A DNA stretch of 45,111 nucleotides from Bacteroidota bacterium (GTDB lineage: Bacteria > Bacteroidota > Bacteroidia > Chitinophagales > Saprospiraceae). The first letter of the stretch is position 1. The number at the start of each line of letters is the position of its first letter. The position numbers and the translations under genes are program-made. The notes beneath the pieces were generated by a model that worked only from the letters and a program-made list of their open reading frames with translations, was not told where the DNA came from and searched no databases. Location of the stretch: the NCBI GenBank assembly GCA_963169325.1, contig CAUJEY010000018.1, positions 1 through 45,111 on the forward strand, written 5' to 3'. Shown one piece after another: positions 25,232-32,966 of this stretch.

Positions 25232-25270
25232 AAAAAACAGGAGCCATCCCGAATTTCGGGATGGCTCCTG
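25232..25270 (-). terminator. Rho-independent terminator of the thioredoxin-like gene
   Basis: On the minus strand a perfect stem GGAGCCATCCCGAA / TTCGGGATGGCTCC is followed by a run of six T. It lies 26 nt after the stop at 25296 and before the start of aroC (25174), separating the two units. Confidence 0.85.
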
Positions 25271-25295
25271 TTCACCTCCTAAAGTGAGGAGGAAT

Positions 25296-26102
25296 TTATC
25301 GCTGATTGGTATTAAATTTTTTCTCGTACGTTTCCCAGGGGGTCGTTCTGTGGCTGTCGGTACCGAAATAATTTAAAATGGTTTCCATTTTCGGAGCCTC
25401 CAGGTAACCGGGAATGGGCTGAATGAGGTTCATACTTTCGTCGAGGAACACTACCGTCGGGAAACTGAGTCGGTTATTGAGCAGTTCGGCAGCGAGTTCG
25501 TGATACCCCCGGGCGCCGTTCTTTTTGAAATGGTAGGTTTTGTTGTTAAAAATGATGTCCTGTTGTTGTTCGGCGTTAAATTTAACGGCGTAATAATTAT
25601 CGTTCAGGTACTGGGCTACTTCGGGATTCACAAAAGTAGATTCATCCATTCGTTTGCACCAGCCGCACCAATCGGTAAATACGTCGATAAATATTTTGCG
25701 CTTCTCCGTTTTTGATTTTTCCAGGGCTTCTTCCAGGCTCATCCATTGTACCTGAATCTGGGGCTTCTCCTGTTTGAGGGTCGGCGCAGCGGGCATTTGT
25801 GCGGGAACGGTTTTAGGGGTTGGTTGTTTGGCCGTGGTTTTAGTGGTGCTGCCGTTTGCCGTCGCGGCGTTGGCATTTCTGGTATTGGTTGGCGTCGTTT
25901 CCTGGCGGCCGGAGGTAGTATTTGCAGGCTGCTGCAAGGAGGAAGCCGGCCTGGCATCTGCTGTAGCGGCGCCGGAACGCGGTTTTGCGGTCGTGGGCGT
26001 GTTTTTGGATGTCGCGGGTTGCGCATTGGAACGCAATGGCGTCTGCGCCGGAAGGGCATACGTCAGAGCGGCAAAAAAACACAAAATGAGGACTTTGCGC
26101 AT
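25296..26102 (-). CDS. Exported thioredoxin-like protein with a low-complexity linker
   Basis: The protein has 268 residues. A signal peptide (MRKVLILCFFAALTYALPAQ) is followed by a Thr/Pro/Ala/Asn-rich linker of about residues 21-115. The thioredoxin-like domain holds the redox motif CGWC at 146-149 (DVFTDWCGWCKRM) and the cis-Pro segment NRLSFPTVVFLDE. It would be a periplasmic thiol-disulfide protein, tethered or extended by the linker. In T9SS bacteria such linkers are common in exported proteins. It has an independent promoter (TTG and TACTTTTG upstream) and its own terminator. The substrate is unknown. Confidence 0.88.
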   Translation of the reverse strand: MRKVLILCFFAALTYALPAQTPLRSNAQPATSKNTPTTAKPRSGAATADARPASSLQQPANTTSGRQETTPTNTRNANAATANGSTTKTTAKQPTPKTVPAQMPAAPTLKQEKPQIQVQWMSLEEALEKSKTEKRKIFIDVFTDWCGWCKRMDESTFVNPEVAQYLNDNYYAVKFNAEQQQDIIFNNKTYHFKKNGARGYHELAAELLNNRLSFPTVVFLDESMNLIQPIPGYLEAPKMETILNYFGTDSHRTTPWETYEKKFNTNQR

Positions 26103-26136
26103 AGCGAAATGGTTTGGATTGAAAATTTAAAGAACA

Positions 26137-26168
26137 CAAAAGTAATACGGGGATAACCGTAAAACCAA
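26137..26168 (-). promoter_or_regulatory. Promoter of the thioredoxin-like gene
   Basis: On the minus strand a TTG (within TTTGG, 26166-26168) and TACTTTTG (26137-26144) are separated by 21 nt. The -7 box fits TAnnTTTG exactly, with a leader of about 28 nt to the ATG at 26102. Confidence 0.6.
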
Positions 26169-26194
26169 AGATTGGCTTTTGCAGTGGGGTTACT

Positions 26195-26383
26195 TTAAAG
26201 AAAGTTTAACCCTTTTATGGTGTAAGCAAAGCCACCGAACTGATGGCCGCGAACATAGCGCCTTCTTTCGAGGTATTCTGCTAAAAGGTTGTCGTCGGGT
26301 GTGGTATTTGTTTCCAATAGTTTGGCAGGAATTTCCCCTAACCTTTCAGTATAAACGCCTGAACGTCTTTTGCGGGATTTGAA
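26195..26383 (-). other. Open frame without a start codon in the DUF547 upstream gap
   Basis: The gap between the thioredoxin-like gene and the DUF547 gene is about 360 nt. On the minus strand, 62 codons are open between a TAG (26384-26386) and a TAA (26195-26197). They read as a balanced, protein-like segment containing LLAEYLERRRYVRGHQFGGF and AYTIKGLNFL. There is no ATG in the frame (a TTG is possible), so this is at best a gene fragment. I do not recognise the family and cannot exclude chance. Nothing else is seen in the gap. Confidence 0.3.
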
Positions 26384-26463
26384 CTATTATGCCCCAAAAA
26401 TAAACAATTTTAGCCCTCGCCTGTAATCCTATAAACTATAAACACCATGCTAAATCCAAAACT

Positions 26464-27243
26464 ATGAATCTTCGAGTGCTGATTATTACGCTGCTTACCC
26501 TTTTTAGTGCTGCAACTTATGGCTGTTCGGATAATAAGGCCGACCGCCCTGCCACCGATACCACTCCGGTCAGCCATGTCCTTTGGGACAGTTTGTTGCA
26601 TCTTCATGTAAAAACCGGTGGATTTGTCGACTACAAAGGGTTTATTCGCGACAGTGTGGCGTTCAAACAATATCTCGCCCTGCTTTCGGGGGCTAACCCC
26701 GATTCCGAAAATTGGACACGGGAAGAAAAAATGGCTTTTTGGATTAATGCCTATAATGCCTTTACCGTCCAGTTGATCGTGGATAACTACCCCATTTCCA
26801 GCATTAAGGATATTAAGAGAGGTTTGGTCTTTGTCAACACAGTCTGGGACATCAGGTTCATCCGCATTGGCGGCAAAACATACGACTTAAACAACATCGA
26901 ACACAGCATTCTCCGTCCGGAATTCAAGGATGCCCGCGTCCACGCAGCCATCAACTGTGCCTCGTACTCTTGCCCCGTTTTGCGGTCGGAGGCCTTCACG
27001 GCGGACAAATTAGACGCCCAACTAACCGATGCCATGCGCAGGTTCGTCAACGACCCGCTTCGCAACCGGGTATCGGCTAAAAAAGCAGAAATTTCCGAGA
27101 TATTTAAATGGTTCAGGGGCGATTTTGTCCGGGATGCCGGGTCCGTCCGGGCGTACATCAACCGGTATGCGGACGAAAAACTGGCGTCGAACGGGAAAAT
27201 TTCCTACTTAGACTACGGTTGGAGCCTGAATGAAGCCAAATAA
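26464..27243 (+). CDS. DUF547 domain protein, probably exported
   Basis: The protein has 259 residues. The first 21 residues form a signal peptide, and Cys21 may be a lipidation site although TYGC is not a strong lipobox. The DUF547 domain covers about residues 45-230, with the signatures AFWINAYNAFTVQLIVDNYP, GGKTYDLNNIEHSIL and HAAINCASYSCPVLR. DUF547 is related to cysteine-peptidase-like folds by its conserved Cys/His/Asn pattern, but its activity is not established. It converges with the LOG gene, 9 nt apart. The terminator between them is not obvious. Confidence 0.85.
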   Translation: MNLRVLIITLLTLFSAATYGCSDNKADRPATDTTPVSHVLWDSLLHLHVKTGGFVDYKGFIRDSVAFKQYLALLSGANPDSENWTREEKMAFWINAYNAFTVQLIVDNYPISSIKDIKRGLVFVNTVWDIRFIRIGGKTYDLNNIEHSILRPEFKDARVHAAINCASYSCPVLRSEAFTADKLDAQLTDAMRRFVNDPLRNRVSAKKAEISEIFKWFRGDFVRDAGSVRAYINRYADEKLASNGKISYLDYGWSLNEAK

Positions 27244-27252
27244 CGATACGCA

Positions 27253-27816
27253 TTACCACTTCGCCACCGCATTATACTCATACGTCGTCATTTTTTTCAA
27301 TAACTCCGGCACCGTAGCGGCATCAATACAAAGTTCGCGGTTTTGGGTTTTCAGGAAGCCGTTTTCCACCATATTGCCTAGCATCTGCAACATCGGGTCG
27401 TAGTAGCCGCGCACATTCAGTAACCCGACCGGTTTGCGGTACTGGTGCAACTGGGCCAGCGTAAGTGCCTCGAAATGTTCGTCCATGGAGCCGTAACCGC
27501 CGGGCAGGGTAATCACGCCGTCGGTTCCTTTGATGAGCAGGGTGCGGCGTTCGGCCATGGATTCGACGACAATCATATCGTGTACCCCCGGGTGCCCCAA
27601 TTCCAGGTCGTTCAGTTGATCGGTGATCACGCCGGTGATTGGGCCGCCATGTGCCAGCACGGCATCGGCCAACACACCCATGAGGCCTACGCTTCCGCCG
27701 CCGAACAGCACGCGGATGCCACGTTCGGCCAATGTTTTGCCCAACTCAGTAGCGGCTTCGGCAAACCAGGGCTGGTTGCCGGTGTTGGCTCCGCAAAAAA
27801 CGGCTACAGATTGCAT
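27253..27816 (-). CDS. LOG family protein (cytokinin riboside 5'-monophosphate phosphoribohydrolase)
   Basis: The protein has 187 residues, the length of LOG / TIGR00730 proteins. Motifs: the Rossmann start VAVFCGANTGN, GGGSVGLMG at 39-47, AERRTLLI and PGGYGSMDE at 105-113 (usually PGGxGTxxE; the Thr is Ser here). The family releases a free base plus ribose 5-phosphate from nucleoside monophosphates. In non-plant bacteria the natural substrate is often AMP-like or unknown. It converges with the DUF547 gene and diverges from the lipoprotein at 27991. A short hairpin (near 27858) lies upstream. Confidence 0.9.
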   Translation of the reverse strand: MQSVAVFCGANTGNQPWFAEAATELGKTLAERGIRVLFGGGSVGLMGVLADAVLAHGGPITGVITDQLNDLELGHPGVHDMIVVESMAERRTLLIKGTDGVITLPGGYGSMDEHFEALTLAQLHQYRKPVGLLNVRGYYDPMLQMLGNMVENGFLKTQNRELCIDAATVPELLKKMTTYEYNAVAKW

Positions 27817-27926
27817 ATAAGATTAGTGTTTATGTCTGCCATGAAAAATCGAAAGGCGAAAAAACGACGTTTTTTCAGGTTTATGAAAAATATACCTTCA
27901 GATCACCCGAATTAACGCTTTGGACC

Positions 27927-27956
27927 TTGTCCTGCGGGAAACCGGGGCTATTTTTG
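27927..27956 (+). promoter_or_regulatory. Promoter of the lipoprotein gene at 27991
   Basis: TTG at 27927-27929 and TATTTTTG at 27949-27956 (exact TAnnTTTG) are separated by 19 nt. The predicted leader is about 28 nt. This is one of the better Bacteroidota-type promoters in the window. Confidence 0.55.
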
Positions 27957-27990
27957 CACTCTTTTATTTCCCAAACTGATTTAAATCGCC

Positions 27991-29280
27991 ATGCCCACAT
28001 ACCGCATCATATTATTCGGGTTCCTCTTACTGTTTATCGGTTCTTGTCGAAAAAACGAAAACCCCGATCCGCCGGTAGCGCCGGCATTTGAAATGACGGT
28101 ACACAACGAATTTAACCTGACTGAGGCAGAATATGCCGTGTTTCTGTCGGATGAAGATGGGGTAGTGCGCGCCTTTCGTCAATTGCCCGGCAACGATACC
28201 GCCCGCGTTTCCGTTGCCGATGCCAAAACCGGCGAGGTATTCGACTGCACGGTGGCCCGGATCACTACCCTTACTATACCGGGAACCGGGGTGTACGACA
28301 CCACTGTGGTGCTGACAACTTATACCAATTTCTCCAACGGCGCCGAAATTCACCTGCGCAGTCCCGATTTTGTGCAAACGACGGATTTGCTGGTAAATCT
28401 GACCAACTTCAATACCCTGGACGAGATCGTCGTTCCCGACGGACTGACCTTCGCGCAACCGCAGGCGGGCAATAACTACCAGGGAGAGTACCGCGTGTTG
28501 CACAGCGGGCGTTTTTGGCTTCGCCTGCGAATCAATGGGGAGTCCAACTGGCGCTATGCCACTTTTGACCCGGTGAACAGTGCTACGTTGACCGTTACGC
28601 TCGATGCCGCCACTTTGCCCGCCATCACTGCTGCACCGGCCACCATTACCCTGCCTTTTTTTGCCGCCTGGAATTGCCGGATCGACCGGGTAATTGACGC
28701 CGGCCAGCAACAGTTTTTGTCCATCAGCGGTCTGATTCCGGTGCCCGGCGGTCCCGTCCCGATCTTCGACCAACTGGATGTGGTGGAGCCGCCCAATCCA
28801 TCTGCCGGCGCTTACCGCCTGCGCCTGAGTGGCGCCGATGTAACGCCGGGTGGCTACACCTATTTCTGCGACCGGGTGGCAAGTCCCCTGCCCGCAACAC
28901 TGCCGGAGCCCACCTTCGATGTGCAACCCACCACCGTAACCGGGCCGCGGGTAATTGCCGTAAAATGTATCGGCGCGTTCGACCTGCTGGCGCTCACCCG
29001 CGAACAAACCGGTACCACCAACTTCCGCTGGGAAGTGCTGATGGCGCCCGCCGGCAACAATGGTATCGTCACCAACCGCCTGCCGGATGTTCCGAAAGAC
29101 TTGAGCGACCGCTTTTCTCGCCTAAAAAACTACGATTTTTTTGGCAACTCGGTGCGGGTACGGGCGGAAAATTACGACCTGTACAACGGCTATCCGGCTG
29201 CCGTTGCCCCGCGATTGTTGCTGGACGATCCGTTGTGGCAAATGAAAGCGGGGTACGTGGCGAAAGAGCGTAATTTTTGA
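27991..29280 (+). CDS. Predicted surface or periplasmic lipoprotein, unknown function
   Basis: The protein has 429 residues. The N-terminal signal ends at the lipobox IGSC (Cys19), so the mature protein is lipid-anchored. The body is rich in Thr, Val, Pro and Asn with alternating beta-strand segments, consistent with one or more beta-sandwich domains. I do not recognise the family and see no enzyme motif. It has its own upstream promoter. It converges with hypF; a perfect 28-bp hairpin lies in the 180-nt gap. The gene is real on signal and codon evidence. Confidence 0.85.
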   Translation: MPTYRIILFGFLLLFIGSCRKNENPDPPVAPAFEMTVHNEFNLTEAEYAVFLSDEDGVVRAFRQLPGNDTARVSVADAKTGEVFDCTVARITTLTIPGTGVYDTTVVLTTYTNFSNGAEIHLRSPDFVQTTDLLVNLTNFNTLDEIVVPDGLTFAQPQAGNNYQGEYRVLHSGRFWLRLRINGESNWRYATFDPVNSATLTVTLDAATLPAITAAPATITLPFFAAWNCRIDRVIDAGQQQFLSISGLIPVPGGPVPIFDQLDVVEPPNPSAGAYRLRLSGADVTPGGYTYFCDRVASPLPATLPEPTFDVQPTTVTGPRVIAVKCIGAFDLLALTREQTGTTNFRWEVLMAPAGNNGIVTNRLPDVPKDLSDRFSRLKNYDFFGNSVRVRAENYDLYNGYPAAVAPRLLLDDPLWQMKAGYVAKERNF

Positions 29281-29369
29281 GCAAAAAGTAGTTTGCGAAA
29301 ATTGCCGGCCGCTTACACTATTAAGGCTGTGCAACAAATCACTTTTTAAACACATGGCAGATTTTTATC

Positions 29370-29433
29370 TTAACACATAGGCACATAGGCCACATAGAGC
29401 GAAGACTATGTGGCCTATGTGCCTATGTGTTAA
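29370..29433. repeat. Perfect 28-bp foldback of CACATAG units between convergent genes
   Basis: The arms 29370-29397 and 29406-29433 are exact reverse complements with an 8-nt loop (AGCGAAGA). Each arm is built of CACATAG units with G or GC between, close to the 7-nt pattern. It is followed by A/T-rich DNA on both sides and probably ends transcription from the lipoprotein gene and from hypF. Confidence 0.9.
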
Positions 29434-29462
29434 AATAATTTTGTGTTCATATTTTCGTGTTA

Positions 29463-31877
29463 CTATTGATACGGCCATTTTAAGTCCATAAAAAGTTGCC
29501 CGAACGACACCCCTTCGTCATTCGGCGACAACTGCCGGTGAAACAACAATTCGAATTCCGGCCGGAGCCACTCGAGGGCAAGATCGACGAGCAGGGCATT
29601 TTGCCAAACCCCGCCGCTAAAGGCCAATACCCGGCAACCCTGCAGCCGCGCTTGCCGGCGGATTATTTCGATCAGCGCCGCATGAAAATAAGCGGCGGTT
29701 TGTTCCGGCGGCGTGCCGTGTTGTACTTGCCACATAATTTGCCGGACAATGGATTTTGTAGGCGCCAAATGTGCCTCCGCCGCCTCCGGTAAAACGATAT
29801 CGAACGGTTTCAGCCCGTGTTGCCGGAAATACCGGGCCGCCGACTGTTCCAGGAGCATCGCCGCTTCGCCTTCATAACTAACCCGGTTTGCAAGGCCGAG
29901 CAACGAGGCCACGCCGTCGAAGAGTCGGCCCACCGAGGTGGTTTGCAACGGGGTTCCGCGGGATAACATCTTACCATACAGCGCCCATTCCTGCGGCGAA
30001 AATTTTGATTCGAGCAGGGCAGCGCTTCCTTCCAATCCTTGCGTCAGACTCAGGGCGGAAATACGCGGCTCGCGGGGCATTTTGTCGCCCAGCAAAAAGG
30101 AGAACGGCTCGAAGTGGCCAACCCGTTCTATTTTTTGTCTATCGAAATAAAAAAAATCGCCTCCCCAAACCTGGCCGTCGTCGCCGTAGCCGGTGCCATC
30201 CCAAATCACCCCGAGCACGGGTAATTCAAGGTTTTTTAGGTCTGAAAAATAACCGTTTTCCGCTAGAACAGCGGCAAAATGCGCTTTGTGATGTTGTGTT
30301 TCCCGGATTGGAATTTGCCAGTCGATCGCCAGTTGTTTACCCAACCGGGTGGAAAAATAATCCGGGTGTTTGTCTACTACAATGGCTTCCGGGCGATGGC
30401 GGAATAACCCCAAAAAATGGTGCAGCGTATGCTCGTAAGCCTCCTGCGTATCAAAACTATCCAGGTTGCCGAGATACTGGCTGATATACAAATTGTCCCG
30501 GTGTTGCCAGGAGAAGGTGCTTTTGAGGGTGGCGCCGAGAGCGAGAATGGATTGTGAAGTTTGAGGTTTGAAGTTTGGAGTTTGAAGTTTGAGGTTTGAA
30601 GTTTCAAGTTCGGAATTTGAAGTTTGAGGTTTGATCCCGAGTCCTCGGGATGAAGTTTGAAGCTCGCGGGGGGCTGTTTCAAAAAGAAAGGTGGGGGCAT
30701 ATCCCCGCGAGCGGCGGAGCACGATTTTTTGTCCGTGCACGGGGCTGAAACGGATCACGCTGTCGTCCTGGGGGATGGCAATGTCGCGATTATTCATCAG
30801 CAGGCCGTCGGCGATAGGGGCGAGTTCGTGTTGTGCTTTTTCATCTTCGTAAAGAATAGGCGAGCCACTTATGTTGCCGCTGGTGGCCACGAGGGGTTTC
30901 CCAACACGCCGGGCGATCAATTCCAGCAGGGGTGAGTAGGGCAACATAACGCCGATTTGGTCCAGGCCCGGGGCGACCAGTGCGACGCAGAGTCCGGAAG
31001 CAGGGCGTTCCTGCAAGGGCGCCAGCACAATGGGCGCAGCTGGACTTTGCAGCAGTGTTTTTTCCTGTTCGACTAACCGGGCGTCGCCATCCAGTGCCGT
31101 GATGCCGGGGTACAACAGGGCTAAGGGTTTGGACGGGCGGCGTTTGCGCTGGCGCAGTAAAGCCAGGGTTTCCGGGCTTGTGGCGTCGCACAGCAGCAGG
31201 TAGCCGCCGATGCCTTTGACGGCTAATATTTTACCACGTTGAAGCCAGGTTATGGCCGTTTCAAGTGGACTTTCCCATTCCCGGCCTGTCGAATCGACCA
31301 GTCGGAGGGAGATGCCACAGGTCGCGCAGGAATTGGTTTGCGAATAATACCGGCGGTCGGCCGGATCGGCGTATTCGGCGGCACAATCGGGGCATTGGAG
31401 AAAAGGCGCCATGGTGGTCCGTTCCCGGTCGTAGGGCAGGCCGGTGACGATGGAAAACCGCGGACCGCAATTGGTGCAGGTAATGAAAGGGTATTGGCGC
31501 CGGCGATTTTCGGGATCAAGCAGTTCGCGGCGACAATCGTCGCAAAGCCCGAAATCGGGCGTCAGCAGCAGGTTCGGTTCGGCGTCTCCGGCGCTATGTA
31601 CAATTTGAAAATCCGCAAAAGATTGTAGTTCGATGATCTCCAGGGTGTGGTCGGTTATTATGGACAATGCCGGTGCGTCCCGGAGCAGGACTTGTACAAA
31701 TGCCTCCGCTTCGCCGGCCACGGCATTGAAAATCACGTGTACGCCGTCGGTGGTGTTATTCACCCATCCGCACAAGCCCTGCGCCCGCGCCATGCGCCAC
31801 ACGAAAGGCCGGAAGCCGACCCCTTGTACCTGGCCGAGCAGGTGGAGGTGGTATGTTTGGAGGACGGATTGTGGCAC
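29463..31877 (-). CDS. hypF: Carbamoyltransferase HypF, [NiFe]-hydrogenase maturation
   Basis: From the GTG at 31877 the protein has 804 residues. HypF makes the CN ligand precursor of the hydrogenase active site by transferring a carbamoyl group from carbamoyl phosphate to HypE. Domain order: acylphosphatase (LGQVQGVGFRPFVWRM, about 13-28); two zinc-finger pairs (CDDCRREL...CTNCGPRF; CPDCAAEY...CATCGI); YrdC-like (LAVKGIGGYLLLCDA); Kae1-like with VIWDGTGYGDDGQVWGG and FSGGVWQN. A start further upstream would run through the tRNA gene and was rejected. Residues of about 406-442, between the YrdC-like and Kae1-like parts, are encoded by a 7-nt array (30553-30662). No other hyp or hydrogenase gene is in the window, so it may belong to a unit elsewhere. 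Confidence 0.93.
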   Translation of the reverse strand: MPQSVLQTYHLHLLGQVQGVGFRPFVWRMARAQGLCGWVNNTTDGVHVIFNAVAGEAEAFVQVLLRDAPALSIITDHTLEIIELQSFADFQIVHSAGDAEPNLLLTPDFGLCDDCRRELLDPENRRRQYPFITCTNCGPRFSIVTGLPYDRERTTMAPFLQCPDCAAEYADPADRRYYSQTNSCATCGISLRLVDSTGREWESPLETAITWLQRGKILAVKGIGGYLLLCDATSPETLALLRQRKRRPSKPLALLYPGITALDGDARLVEQEKTLLQSPAAPIVLAPLQERPASGLCVALVAPGLDQIGVMLPYSPLLELIARRVGKPLVATSGNISGSPILYEDEKAQHELAPIADGLLMNNRDIAIPQDDSVIRFSPVHGQKIVLRRSRGYAPTFLFETAPRELQTSSRGLGIKPQTSNSELETSNLKLQTPNFKPQTSQSILALGATLKSTFSWQHRDNLYISQYLGNLDSFDTQEAYEHTLHHFLGLFRHRPEAIVVDKHPDYFSTRLGKQLAIDWQIPIRETQHHKAHFAAVLAENGYFSDLKNLELPVLGVIWDGTGYGDDGQVWGGDFFYFDRQKIERVGHFEPFSFLLGDKMPREPRISALSLTQGLEGSAALLESKFSPQEWALYGKMLSRGTPLQTTSVGRLFDGVASLLGLANRVSYEGEAAMLLEQSAARYFRQHGLKPFDIVLPEAAEAHLAPTKSIVRQIMWQVQHGTPPEQTAAYFHAALIEIIRRQARLQGCRVLAFSGGVWQNALLVDLALEWLRPEFELLFHRQLSPNDEGVSFGQLFMDLKWPYQ
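30553..30662 (-). repeat. Heptanucleotide array inside hypF
   Basis: Ten 7-nt units of TTTGAGG, TTTGAAG and variants (30560-30629, plus strand) are followed by a small palindrome ATCCCGAG-TC-CTCGGGAT (about 30633-30650) and one more TTTGAAG. They are read on the minus strand as a Gln/Thr/Ser/Leu/Lys-rich insert (such as NLKLQTPNFKPQT). Confidence 0.9.
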
Positions 31878-31918
31878 GTGACTGAATCTTATCCGGCAAA
31901 AGTAACAGCGAATGGCCC

Positions 31919-31959
31919 AAAAAAATGGGCCATCGCCAAAGTGGTGATGACCCATTTTT
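31919..31959 (-). terminator. Terminator of the tRNA-Arg gene
   Basis: On the minus strand an 18-bp stem with one mismatch (AATGGGTCATCACC pairing with GGCGATGGCCCATT) is followed by a T run. It lies between the tRNA 3' end (31967) and the likely hypF start (31877). Confidence 0.75.
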
Positions 31960-31966
31960 AAAACCG

Positions 31967-32039
31967 TGATCCCGACTGGGGTCGAACCAGTAGCCGCTTG
32001 CTTAGAAGGCAAGTGCTCTATCCATTGAGCTACGGGACC
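31967..32039 (-). tRNA. tRNA-Arg (anticodon UCU)
   Basis: The cloverleaf can be drawn: acceptor GGTCCCG / CGGGATC (one G-U pair), D arm GCTC AATGGATA GAGC, anticodon arm CTTGC / GCAAG with loop CTTCTAA (anticodon TCT at 32004-32006), variable loop, and T arm ACTGG TTCGACC CCAGT. Length is 73 nt with discriminator A and no encoded CCA. It reads AGA codons. A TATTTTTG box lies about 21 nt upstream of its 5' end. Confidence 0.95.
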
Positions 32040-32059
32040 ATCGATCAAAGAACGAGCGG

Positions 32060-32067
32060 CAAAAATA
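32060..32067 (-). promoter_or_regulatory. Candidate -7 box of tRNA-Arg
   Basis: On the minus strand TATTTTTG matches TAnnTTTG and lies 21 nt before the tRNA 5' end. No TTG at the standard distance was found; a TTTC occurs 15 nt upstream. Confidence 0.5.
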
Positions 32068-32199
32068 GCGCTTTTTCGCACAGAAACTACGAGTACCCTG
32101 CAAAAGTTCCATTCCTCCTCATCTGCCACCTGCTGCCCGCGCAAAGGGGACAGTAAAATAAGTATTAAAAAAATGCAAGGTTTCCGGGCCCGGTCTGGC

Positions 32200-32207
32200 T
32201 AAATTTG
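32200..32207 (+). promoter_or_regulatory. Candidate -7 box of ung
   Basis: TAAATTTG fits TAnnTTTG and lies 27 nt before the ung start codon. No clear -33 TTG box was found. Confidence 0.35.
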
Positions 32208-32233
32208 CCCACAACTAAAACAATGAAACTGCC

Positions 32234-32920
32234 ATGCCTGAAAATGTCGATAATGTTCAAATTGATGAAAGTTGGAAAAAAGTGCTGACCGATGAGTTTA
32301 AGCAGCCTTACTTCGCCGCGATCAAAACCTTTCTGGTCAACGAAAAAAAGGCCGGCAAGGTCATTTACCCGCCGGGGCCGCTGATTTTCAACGCGTTCAA
32401 TCAAACGCCCTTCGACCGGGTGAAAGTCGTTATTATCGGACAGGACCCCTACCACAACCCGGGCGAAGCGATGGGGTTGTGTTTTTCGGTGCCCAAAGGC
32501 ATAAAAACGCCGCCTTCGCTGGTTAATATTTACAAAGAAATCAACCGCGATCTCGGGCTGCCTATACCCAACCACGGCGACCTGACCCAGTGGGCCGAAC
32601 AAGGCGTCCTGCTGCTCAACGCTATGCTTACTGTAGAAGCCAACCAACCCGCTTCGCACCAGAAAATCGGTTGGCAAACTTTTACCGATGCCGCCATTCG
32701 CCGCATTTCGGAGGAAAAAGAGGGTATCATTTTCCTCTTATGGGGCAAATATGCCCAGGGTAAAAAAATACTCATCGACGAAATGAAACACTATGTGCTC
32801 ATCGCGCCGCACCCTTCCCCGCTGGCCGGCAACGGCTTTCAGGGCTGCGGGCATTTCAGCCGGACCAACGAACTGCTGGAAAAACAAGGGAAAATGCCCA
32901 TCAATTGGGGCGTGGTGTAA
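32234..32920 (+). CDS. ung: Uracil-DNA glycosylase, family 1
   Basis: The protein has 228 residues. It removes uracil from DNA to start base-excision repair. The catalytic water-activating motif GQDPYH is at residues 69-74 with Asp71, followed by LCFSVPKGIKTPPSLVNIY. LLLNAMLTVE holds the uracil-contacting Asn, and the minor-groove loop HPSPLAGNGF starts at His193. The C-terminus RTNELLEKQG / PINW is also typical. The start ATG is the first in the frame. It is transcribed away from the tRNA-Arg gene. The next gene begins 46 nt downstream and may be unrelated. Confidence 0.97.
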   Translation: MPENVDNVQIDESWKKVLTDEFKQPYFAAIKTFLVNEKKAGKVIYPPGPLIFNAFNQTPFDRVKVVIIGQDPYHNPGEAMGLCFSVPKGIKTPPSLVNIYKEINRDLGLPIPNHGDLTQWAEQGVLLLNAMLTVEANQPASHQKIGWQTFTDAAIRRISEEKEGIIFLLWGKYAQGKKILIDEMKHYVLIAPHPSPLAGNGFQGCGHFSRTNELLEKQGKMPINWGVV

Positions 32921-32966
32921 GTCGGGTCAACAGATGCTTAAGGACGAATAAGGACGTTAAGTAAAA

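Noticed and set aside
27841-27915. Short basic peptide frame of 24 codons
   Set aside because: It is too short to judge, lies in the divergent leader between two genes and is partly a small A/T palindrome.
31878-32144. A longer hypF reading frame reaching to 32144
   Set aside because: It would translate through the tRNA-Arg gene and its terminator, and the extra residues do not match HypF. The acylphosphatase domain begins right after the GTG at 31877.
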